From Lachnospiraceae bacterium (GTDB lineage: Bacteria > Bacillota > Clostridia > Lachnospirales > Lachnospiraceae), in the NCBI GenBank assembly GCA_902363835.1, contig CABJBM010000009.1, positions 151,966 to 215,965 of the forward strand: DNA of 64,000 nt, read 5' to 3'. Numbering within the stretch: the first letter of the stretch is position 1; the number at the start of each line of letters is the position of its first letter. Below, piece after piece: positions 22,981 through 30,138 of the stretch. The notes below the pieces were generated by a model, which ran no database searches, was not told the DNA's origin, and saw only the letters and a program-made list of their open reading frames with translations. Both the position numbers and the translations under genes were made by a program.

Positions 22981-24816
22981 ATGCCGATGGCAAGAAAAAG
23001 AAGTCCTCAATCTCCGCCACAGGAAGATGTAAAAATCAAGGATTTCCTTGACATGATCGCACCGGGCATCATCAAATTCAATACTGATCACTTCCTCTGC
23101 GGCAACACCTACCGCTGTGTGTGGGTGCTGCGGGAATACCCCACCACCACAGAGGAACAGGCCATCCTACGCCACCTTGGAGAAAAGGACGGCGTGACCC
23201 TGCGCATCTACACCAGACAGGTAACGGCGGCCGAGGAAAAGAAAATCATCCACAACGCCGCCAACAAAAACCGCATGGATAAAAGCAGCACCAACGACCT
23301 CCAGCAGACGGTCACCGCCGAGAGCAATTTGCAGGATGTTGTCACGCTGGTGTCCTCCATGCACCGCAACCGGGAGCCGCTCCTGCACTGCGCTGTGTTT
23401 CTTGAGCTGACCGCTCACGACTCCGATGCGCTGAAGCTCCTCCAGACCGACGTCCTCACCGAGCTGGTGCGCAGTAAGCTCAATGTGGATCGGCTCATGC
23501 TGCGCCAGCGGGAGGGCTTTCTCGCCGTAGGCCCCGCCGGATGGAATGTGTTCGCCAGCCAGTTTGAACGGGTGCTGCCCGCAAGCTCCGTGGCAAACCT
23601 TTATCCCTTCAACTACAGCGGCAAGACCGATCCTCATGGATTTTACCTCGGCAGGGACAAATTCGGCTCGAATATCATCGCGGATTTTGACAAACGCGAC
23701 GATGACAAAACAAATGCCAATGTGCTGATTTTGGGGAACTCCGGTCAGGGCAAGAGCTATCTTCTCAAGCTCATTCTCTGCAATATCCTCGAATCAGGCA
23801 AGTCCGTTCTGTGCCTGGACCCCGAGCACGAATATGTGGAGCTGGCAGAAAACCTCGGCGGCTGTTTCATTGACCTTATGTCGGGCCGGTACCGGATTAA
23901 TCCGCTGGAGCCGAAAACATGGGACGAGGGCGGCAGCCCGGAGGATACCGACGCGCCCCAGGCATTCCGCCAGTCCACCAAGCTCAGTCAGCACATCAGC
24001 TTTCTCAAGGATTTCTTCCGATGCTACAAAGATTTTTCAGACCGCCACATTGACGCCATTGAAATCATGCTGGGCAAGCTGTACGAACAATTCGGCATCA
24101 GCGACCGCACCGATTTCAGGAGCCTTGGCACCACGGACTATCCCATTTTGTCCGACCTGTATGCCCTGATTGAAGCCGAGTACAAGGGCTATGACAAGAC
24201 CAAATATCAGCTCTACCCGCCGGAGCTTTTGCAGGAAATCCTGCTGGGGCTCCACTCCATGTGCATGGGCGCGGAGAGTCAGTTCTTCAACGGTCACACC
24301 AACGTGACCTCCGACCGCTTCATTGTGTTCGGCGTCAAGGGACTCTTGCAGGCCAGCCGGAACGTGAAGAACGCCCTGCTGTTTAACGTGCTGTCCTTTA
24401 TGAGCGACAAGCTGCTGACCGAGGGCAACACCGCCGCCGCCATTGACGAGCTGTACCTGTTCCTCACCAACCTGACGGCTATTGAATATATCCGCAATTT
24501 CATGAAGCGTGTGCGTAAGAAGGAATCGGCGGTCATCCTTTCGTCGCAGAACTTGGAGGACTTCAACATTGAGCATATCCGGGAGCTGACAAAGCCCCTG
24601 TTTTCCATTCCGTCTCATGCGTTTCTGTTTAACGCAGGCAATATTGACAAGCGGTTCTATATCGACTCCCTCCAGCTGGAGGAATCCGAATATAACCTCA
24701 TCCGCTTTCCCCAGCGGGGCGTGTGCCTTTACAAATGCGGCATTGAGCGGTACAACCTTGCGGTCCACGCTCCGGCGTATAAGGAGAAATTGTTCGGAAC
24801 GGCGGGCGGCAGATAA
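22981..24816 (+). CDS. VirB4/TraE-type conjugation ATPase
   Basis: A 611-residue ATPase that energises the type IV secretion channel. The ATG at 22981 has AAAGGA five bases upstream. Walker A is GNSGQGKSY near residue 252. A Walker B strand lies in AAIDELYLFL near residue 487, and a SSQNLEDF sensor box follows. The N-terminal 200 residues are the substrate-binding domain. It follows the PrgI gene as expected, though a VOC-like gene has been inserted between. Confidence 0.92.
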   Translation: MPMARKRSPQSPPQEDVKIKDFLDMIAPGIIKFNTDHFLCGNTYRCVWVLREYPTTTEEQAILRHLGEKDGVTLRIYTRQVTAAEEKKIIHNAANKNRMDKSSTNDLQQTVTAESNLQDVVTLVSSMHRNREPLLHCAVFLELTAHDSDALKLLQTDVLTELVRSKLNVDRLMLRQREGFLAVGPAGWNVFASQFERVLPASSVANLYPFNYSGKTDPHGFYLGRDKFGSNIIADFDKRDDDKTNANVLILGNSGQGKSYLLKLILCNILESGKSVLCLDPEHEYVELAENLGGCFIDLMSGRYRINPLEPKTWDEGGSPEDTDAPQAFRQSTKLSQHISFLKDFFRCYKDFSDRHIDAIEIMLGKLYEQFGISDRTDFRSLGTTDYPILSDLYALIEAEYKGYDKTKYQLYPPELLQEILLGLHSMCMGAESQFFNGHTNVTSDRFIVFGVKGLLQASRNVKNALLFNVLSFMSDKLLTEGNTAAAIDELYLFLTNLTAIEYIRNFMKRVRKKESAVILSSQNLEDFNIEHIRELTKPLFSIPSHAFLFNAGNIDKRFYIDSLQLEESEYNLIRFPQRGVCLYKCGIERYNLAVHAPAYKEKLFGTAGGR

Positions 24817-24836
24817 TGAAGAAGGGAGAAAAAATC

Positions 24837-25316
24837 ATGAACAGACTGCAACAGCAGAAAGAAAACAAATCGGGACTCCTCGAAGATATGCTGTCCTTTA
24901 TCCGCTACACCCCCAACCGGGAGGCGGATCTTTTAGCGTTTATGGAGAAGTACCAGAAAGCGGACTGCGACGAGCGCCCCGCCATTTTGGAGCAGCTCCG
25001 CAGCTGCATGGACGGCAAGGAATACCCCGATCCCTACGCCGGGAGCTACCACTATACCCCGGAGGATGTATCTCTCATGGGCCGGATTCTGGATGATTAT
25101 ATTGACGATCTGATGGAAGCGCAGGGCGATCCCGCCGCCGTTTCAGAGTGTGTGCGGGATACGGTATTGAAAATCAATGCGCTCAACGAGGAATGCGGAC
25201 GGTATCTCATTGATACATGGCGCAGGGAGCGGCTGTGCGGATTCATCAATTCCGCGGCGGAGCTGGCGGGGCTGGCTCAGGAAAAAGACCTGACCCTGCA
25301 GCACAGGATGTGGTAA
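24837..25316 (+). CDS. ICE-associated helical protein, unknown function
   Basis: A 159-residue acidic, mainly helical protein. The ATG at 24837 is preferred over the coupled ATG at 24816 because AAGGGAGA precedes it. Stretches such as LAFMEKYQKADCDERPAILE, PYAGSYHYTPEDVSLMGRIL and CGRYLIDTWRRERLCGFINS show no known motif. It lies between VirB4 and the amidoligase gene and is probably part of the same transcript. Confidence 0.6.
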   Translation: MNRLQQQKENKSGLLEDMLSFIRYTPNREADLLAFMEKYQKADCDERPAILEQLRSCMDGKEYPDPYAGSYHYTPEDVSLMGRILDDYIDDLMEAQGDPAAVSECVRDTVLKINALNEECGRYLIDTWRRERLCGFINSAAELAGLAQEKDLTLQHRMW

Positions 25317-25328
25317 GGCGGTGGTGAA

Positions 25329-26366
25329 ATGGAACTACAGGGTCAGGATTTTGGAATCGAAATTGAAATGACCGGGCTTACCAGAAGCCGCGCCGCCGAG
25401 GTGATTGCCGAATATTTCGGCACCACAAAAGAATATGAGGGCAGCTTCTATGACGCCTATTTTGCAAGGGATACCACCGGCCGCAAATGGAAGGTCATGA
25501 GCGACGGCAGTCTGGACTGCCAGCGGAAGGAAGGGCGCAGAAAGGTCAGCGCCGACCGGAACTACAGCGTGGAGCTGGTTAGCCCCATCTGTCAGTATAA
25601 GGATATTGAAACAGTGCAGGAGCTGATCCGTAAGCTCCGGGAGGCCGGGGCGTTTGTGAATTCCTCCTGCGGCATCCATATTCACATCAACGCCGCGCCC
25701 TTTGACGCGCCGCATCTCCGCAATCTGGTCAACATCATGGCGGCCAAGGAGGATATGATCTACAAGGCGCTGAAGGTTTCGCGGGGGCGGGAAAGCCACT
25801 ACTGCCGAAAGATTGACCCCGCTTTTTTAGAGCGGCTCAACCGGCAGAAGCCCGCCACCCTCGACCGGCTGAAAAGCCTCTGGTACAACGGCAGGGACGG
25901 CAGCCGGGAGCATTATCACGACAGCCGCTACCACTGCCTGAATCTGCACAGTGTGTTCCAGAAGGGCACGGTGGAGTTCCGGGCGTTCAACGGAGAGCTG
26001 CACGCCGGGAAAATCAAGGCATACATCCAGTTCTGCCTTGCCATGACCGCGCAGGCGCTCAACCAGCGGTCGGCAAGCCCTACCAAAACCCAATCCAGCA
26101 ATGAAAAATACACCTTTCGTGTCTGGCTTTTACGTCTCGGCATGATCGGGGATGAGTTCAAAACCGCCCGTAAGCATCTGCTGGATCATCTGGAGGGCTG
26201 TATTGCGTGGAAAGACCCGGCACAAGCCCAAAGACAAAAAGAACGGCTGCGGCAAAAGCGGGAGGCGGAGCGCTCCCAGGCGCAGACCCCGCCGGAAGAA
26301 GCGGTGCCAGAACCCATTATGGAAGCGGAGGACGATCAGTCCCCCGCTTTTACTATGTCCATGTAG
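25329..26366 (+). CDS. amidoligase (glutamine-synthetase-like COOH-NH2 ligase)
   Basis: A 345-residue enzyme of the Amidoligase_2 type. Characteristic pieces are FGIEIEMTGL (metal-binding Glu pair), WKVMSDGSL, ELVSPICQYKD, CGIHIHINA (two His), and TVEFRAFNGELH. Such enzymes use ATP to join a carboxyl to an amino group; published genome surveys of the family predict peptide or small-molecule products. The last 60 residues are a charged tail. The next gene is a gamma-glutamylcyclotransferase, a pairing also noted for this family, which suggests one enzyme makes and the other removes an amide-linked group. Confidence 0.82.
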   Translation: MELQGQDFGIEIEMTGLTRSRAAEVIAEYFGTTKEYEGSFYDAYFARDTTGRKWKVMSDGSLDCQRKEGRRKVSADRNYSVELVSPICQYKDIETVQELIRKLREAGAFVNSSCGIHIHINAAPFDAPHLRNLVNIMAAKEDMIYKALKVSRGRESHYCRKIDPAFLERLNRQKPATLDRLKSLWYNGRDGSREHYHDSRYHCLNLHSVFQKGTVEFRAFNGELHAGKIKAYIQFCLAMTAQALNQRSASPTKTQSSNEKYTFRVWLLRLGMIGDEFKTARKHLLDHLEGCIAWKDPAQAQRQKERLRQKREAERSQAQTPPEEAVPEPIMEAEDDQSPAFTMSM

Positions 26367-26378
26367 AAGGGAGATCAT

Positions 26379-26882
26379 ATGAAAAATAAACTGTATATCG
26401 CCTACGGCAGCAATCTCAATCTGCCGCAGATGGCGCATCGCTGCCCATCCGCCAAGGTGGTGGGGGCATCCGAAATCAAGAATTATGCTCTTGTGTTCCG
26501 GGGCGGCCGAAGCGGAGCCGTTGCTACCATCGAACCCTGCGAGGGCTCCTCCGTCCCTGTTCTGCTATGGAAAATCACGCCTAAGGACGAGGCGGCGCTG
26601 GATGTTTACGAGGGCTTTCCCCGGTTCTATGACAAGGAAATGATGGAGCTGCCGCTGGACGGACAAATGGTGTCCGCCATGGTCTATGTCATGACGCCGG
26701 GGCATCGCTTGGGGTACCCATCGGACTATTACTACAACACCATCCGTGAGGGCTACAAAACCGCGGGGTTTGATCCCGCTGTTCTGGAGCAGGCGGTGGA
26801 CTATACCGAGCAGCTCATGGAGAGTGAGCCGGAGCCGGAACAGCAAAACCTGTTCGGCTTTGGTGAAATGAAATGGTGGTGA
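26379..26882 (+). CDS. gamma-glutamylcyclotransferase-like (AIG2/GGCT) protein
   Basis: A 167-residue GGCT-fold protein. The phosphate-binding YGSNLN is at residue 6, and the catalytic Glu is probably in DVYEGFPRFYDK near residue 82. These enzymes cyclise gamma-glutamyl groups to free 5-oxoproline and release the attached amine. It follows the amidoligase by 12 bp behind GGGAG. The pair is likely one functional unit acting on a glutamyl-linked substrate, perhaps in the cell wall or on a transfer protein. Confidence 0.82.
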   Translation: MKNKLYIAYGSNLNLPQMAHRCPSAKVVGASEIKNYALVFRGGRSGAVATIEPCEGSSVPVLLWKITPKDEAALDVYEGFPRFYDKEMMELPLDGQMVSAMVYVMTPGHRLGYPSDYYYNTIREGYKTAGFDPAVLEQAVDYTEQLMESEPEPEQQNLFGFGEMKWW

Positions 26883-26886
26883 CGGC

Positions 26887-28395
26887 ATGGCAGATCCCGC
26901 AACCATCACAGCGGTTGCCAAAGCCGCCGCTGCCGCGCTCTCGGATGAGCGCACCCGAAAGATCATCGGCTGGATAATCGCCGCCGTCCTGTCCCCGCTG
27001 ATTTTAGTCGTCGTGCTGGTCTGTTCCTTGCTCTCCGGCACCACGGGCCACAACAACATCGCCGTGGAGCTGTGCTTCCATGGCGGTGTCATTCCGGCGA
27101 GTATGCCTGCGGAGTACCGGGAATACATCGGGGATATGCGCCAGAGCTTTACCCTCATAGACAATGCCATCAACGATGTGAACGCGGAAATGGAGGGCGG
27201 CGACAGCCTTGACGATTACCGGGTCAAGGCAATTTTTTATTCTCTGTTCTTCGGCGCGGAGTCCCCCTCCCGGCTGGAGCATCGAAAATATGTGGACTGC
27301 TTTGTGACCTACGAGGAACGCACCCGTACCGTGGACAACGGCGACGGCACCACCTCGGAAGAAACCTACACCGTAGCCGTTCCCATTGCTTCGCTGCCCA
27401 CCGTCTACAACAACATCCGCGCACTGCTTGGCAGAGCCATCACCTATGAGGATCAGGCCAACGCCAACGAAATTTATTACCGCGCCCGGTACGGCACCGG
27501 CGCACCCATGGAGGGAGACGGTTCCGATTCGTGGCAGGACTGGACGCCGGATCAGATGGACGGCTTTTATTCCGATTTGCCTGTCGGAGAAACGGGCACG
27601 GAGGCTGTCCGGCTGGGGCTTTCCCGCCTTGGCGACCCGTATTCACAGGAGCTGCGCGGACAGGGCAGCTACACCGACTGCAGCTATCTTGTGCAGTGGG
27701 TGTATAAAAAGCTGGGCGTAAATCTCCCCGGCACGGCTGCGGCGCAGGGAAAATACTGCGTGGACAACGGGCTGACCATACCAAAATCCAGCCTTGCCTC
27801 CGGCGATTTGGTGTTCTGGAGCCACAAGCCCAACGGCCGCTTCATGAACATTACCCACGTCGGCATCTACGCCGGAGACGGCAAGGTGGTAGACGCATCC
27901 TCCTCGAAAGGACAGGTCGTCTACCGAGATTTGTTTGATTCCGGCAAGCAGGTTCTGTACGCAAGACCCTACGCCGAAGCGCCGAAAAGCTCGGCCTCCG
28001 GCTTGGTTTCTCCGTTGGGAAAGAGCTGGCGGTCCATGGTGACCTCCGAATTCGGCGGCAGGACGGACCCCATCACCGGGCAACAGGCAGGGCATTCCGG
28101 TATCGATCTCGGCGCCGCAAAGGGCACCTCCATCCGTGCGGCCAAGGCGGGAACGGTGAAAACCGTGGTCTATGGTAGCACCGGCTACGGCTATTACCTG
28201 ACCATTGACCACGGCGGCGGGCTGGTGACTTTATATGGTCACTGCTCGGGGATTCTTGTCCGTGAGGGGCAGACGGTGAAAGCCTGGGAAACCGTTGCCA
28301 AGGTGGGCTCCACCGGGCGCAGCACCGGAAACCATCTGCACTTCGAGGTGCGGGTGAATGGCGTGAAGCAGAATCCGAGAAATTATCTGCCGTAA
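26887..28395 (+). CDS. bifunctional NlpC/P60 and M23 cell-wall hydrolase
   Basis: A 502-residue membrane-anchored hydrolase with one helix near residues 27-50. A VirB8-like or linker region follows, then an NlpC/P60 domain (catalytic Cys in YTDCSYLVQWVY near residue 264, His in THVGIYAGDG) and a C-terminal M23 domain (HSGIDLG near 402, HLHFEVR near 483, plus YGHCSG). It would cut peptidoglycan stem peptides and cross-bridges so that the mating channel can pass. Two hydrolase domains in one chain replace VirB1 in Gram-positive systems. Confidence 0.92.
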   Translation: MADPATITAVAKAAAAALSDERTRKIIGWIIAAVLSPLILVVVLVCSLLSGTTGHNNIAVELCFHGGVIPASMPAEYREYIGDMRQSFTLIDNAINDVNAEMEGGDSLDDYRVKAIFYSLFFGAESPSRLEHRKYVDCFVTYEERTRTVDNGDGTTSEETYTVAVPIASLPTVYNNIRALLGRAITYEDQANANEIYYRARYGTGAPMEGDGSDSWQDWTPDQMDGFYSDLPVGETGTEAVRLGLSRLGDPYSQELRGQGSYTDCSYLVQWVYKKLGVNLPGTAAAQGKYCVDNGLTIPKSSLASGDLVFWSHKPNGRFMNITHVGIYAGDGKVVDASSSKGQVVYRDLFDSGKQVLYARPYAEAPKSSASGLVSPLGKSWRSMVTSEFGGRTDPITGQQAGHSGIDLGAAKGTSIRAAKAGTVKTVVYGSTGYGYYLTIDHGGGLVTLYGHCSGILVREGQTVKAWETVAKVGSTGRSTGNHLHFEVRVNGVKQNPRNYLP

Positions 28396-28418
28396 AAAGA
28401 GAAAGAAGGAATGATTTT

Positions 28419-28793
28419 ATGCGTGAAAACAGGATTAAGGTACTCAAAATTGAGCCGGGGCAGGCGCCCCAAGTCAAGGAAATCCCAAATGACCTTGCCA
28501 GCCTGCAGGCGGAGGTTGGAGGGCTGATTGAATGCATCGGCTTTCCAAACGGCTGCGTTGCCGTCTGCAATGAGGAAGGCAAGATAAACGGAATGCTACC
28601 CAACAGAAGGCTGGGTGCGGACATTATCTGCGGCCCGTTTTTTGTCTGCGACACCGCCCATGACGGCAACTTTACCTCGCTCCGCAAGAGCAAGATCGCG
28701 GAATACAGCCAGCTCTTTGCTGACATTCCAGAATTCACCGGGCAGGAGCCGGAGCTTGAACCCGGCTTCACCTTTATCGGATTTGAGTATTAG
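28419..28793 (+). CDS. DUF3846 protein
   Basis: A 124-residue protein with a GAAGGAA ribosome site. The pattern IKVLKIEPGQAPQVKEIPND, LQAEVGGLIECIGFPNGCVA, and NRRLGADIICGPFFVC is the DUF3846 signature seen in many ICE and phage accessory regions. The function is unknown. It lies between the wall hydrolase and small DUF6103 gene in one run of closely spaced genes. Confidence 0.8.
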   Translation: MRENRIKVLKIEPGQAPQVKEIPNDLASLQAEVGGLIECIGFPNGCVAVCNEEGKINGMLPNRRLGADIICGPFFVCDTAHDGNFTSLRKSKIAEYSQLFADIPEFTGQEPELEPGFTFIGFEY

Positions 28794-28806
28794 GAGGGCT
28801 CCCATT

Positions 28807-29064
28807 ATGAAAAAAGAAAGCATTACCATACAAATGGACGGCGAAAAGCTCCGTGCGGTAAAACGCTACATGGAAAAGAAGGACGCGGATCTCACGAAAG
28901 AGCTTTGTGATTCCCTGCAGAAGCTCTATGAAAAATATGTTCCGTCTTCCGTCCGGGAATACATTGACGAGGGCATAGAGGGTGAAGCTCCGGCGGAGGC
29001 TTCACCCAAAAAGCAGAAAGAAAAAATCAGGCAGACAGCAGAGCCGAGGCAGGAGGAGCAATGA
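28807..29064 (+). CDS. DUF6103-like small protein
   Basis: An 85-residue protein starting at ATG 28807 after AGGAGGG. The first 55 residues (KKESITIQMDGEKLRAVKRY, then ELCDSLQKLYEKYVPSSVRE) resemble a ribbon-helix-helix-like or DUF6103 domain; the tail is charged. DNA binding is possible given the MKKESITIQ strand and helix pair. It overlaps the next gene by 4 bp. Confidence 0.65.
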   Translation: MKKESITIQMDGEKLRAVKRYMEKKDADLTKELCDSLQKLYEKYVPSSVREYIDEGIEGEAPAEASPKKQKEKIRQTAEPRQEEQ

Positions 29065-29333
29065 TGCAGTATTTTGATAAGCACAGCAATGAGATTAAGG
29101 CCGGAATGTTTCTCCGCATGGAGGACGGCAGCATAGAGGAAATATACGCCTGTACTGACGCATACGGCAAAGAGGATCTCGGCATCAATGCCAGCAATGA
29201 TGAATTTCTGAAACGGCACGGCTTGGGTGAGTTTGACCGGGAATTCTATTCGCTTTCCTCTTTCAGCCTCAGAGAAACAGAACTTTGCCAATCCGAGCCT
29301 ATCCAAGGTCATTCTGGCATGGAGATGAAGTAG
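29061..29333 (+). CDS. small ICE accessory protein
   Basis: A 90-residue protein coupled by ATGA to the DUF6103 gene. It begins MMQYFDKHSNEIKAGMFLRM, a short beta-rich unit, and continues EIYACTDAYGKEDLGINASN. I know similar short proteins from clostridial ICEs but no function. It is the last gene before the candidate origin of transfer. Confidence 0.6.
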   Translation: MMQYFDKHSNEIKAGMFLRMEDGSIEEIYACTDAYGKEDLGINASNDEFLKRHGLGEFDREFYSLSSFSLRETELCQSEPIQGHSGMEMK

Positions 29334-29339
29334 CATACC

Positions 29340-29721
29340 GCCCACTGCACGTATCCCCCAGCGTTGCCCCCTGTTCGCCCCCGTGTGCCGTTTTCAGGAC
29401 GGATGTGGCATCCATAACCCATCCCGCCCCAAACGGCAACGTAAAGGCTTTGTGCCGGGCGTTTGGAAAGGCGCACCGGCTCCCGAATCCGGCAGGTCCC
29501 CTCGGTCGAAAAAAGAGCAGGAGAAAGGCGGGTGGTCGCAAGCGACCGCCCGCCGCTCACTTCGCCCAGCAGTGCTGGGCGTTTTTCGCACTTCCCCATG
29601 AGGTGGTCGGATTGAGGGTTTGTCACAACCGGGGTGGTCGAAAATAGAAAAAATGCAGAGAACCACAGACTTTCTAACCGTCACCTTTGGGGTAGACGTC
29701 ACACTTAAGGAGGATTTGCCG
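29340..29721 (+). other. candidate origin of transfer (oriT) region
   Basis: A 380-base GC-rich gap directly before the mobilisation genes. It holds a 13-bp hairpin at 29527-29553 (one G-U pair, loop around AA), a terminator-like hairpin CGCCCAGC/GCTGGGCG plus TTTTT (29563-29586), and three direct copies of GGTGGTCG at 29531, 29602 and 29633. Inverted and direct repeats just before RHH and relaxase genes are typical of oriT. The nick site itself cannot be named. Confidence 0.55.
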
Positions 29722-30138
29722 ATGAAAAATAACAAGGAAAGAACCGCTGTCTGGATGTATCCCGAAACGATGGACCGGATGGACGGCTGGCTGGAAAAGG
29801 ACAACTGCAAGAGCCGAAGCGAGTTCATAGAAAAGGCACTCGGCTTTTATATGGGTTACCTTGGATCGGAGGACATCACATCCTACCTCTCCAAAGCCCT
29901 GCTCTCCTCCGTTGAGGGAACCTTGCAGAAAACCGAAAACCGGGTGGCGGCTAACCTCTTTCGTCTGTCGTTGGAGATCAGCATGATGATGCATCTGCTG
30001 GCAACCACGCTCAATATCACAGATGATGAATTGCACCGGCTTCGCGGCCGATGCGTTGCCGAAGTGAAAAAGACCAGGGGCAAAATCCGTCTGGATGATG
30101 CGGTGGACTTCCAGAGCAGCCAGGATGATGAAGAATAA
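29722..30138 (+). CDS. ribbon-helix-helix mobilisation accessory protein (MobC-like)
   Basis: A 138-residue protein starting at ATG 29722 behind AAGGAGG. The N-terminal RTAVWMYPETMDRMDGWLEK followed by SRSEFIEKALGFYMGYL is a ribbon-helix-helix DNA-binding unit. The remainder is helical and could contact the relaxase. Such proteins bind oriT repeats and help relaxase loading; the GGTGGTCG repeats just upstream are candidate sites. The stop overlaps the relaxase start by 1 base. Confidence 0.78.
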   Translation: MKNNKERTAVWMYPETMDRMDGWLEKDNCKSRSEFIEKALGFYMGYLGSEDITSYLSKALLSSVEGTLQKTENRVAANLFRLSLEISMMMHLLATTLNITDDELHRLRGRCVAEVKKTRGKIRLDDAVDFQSSQDDEE

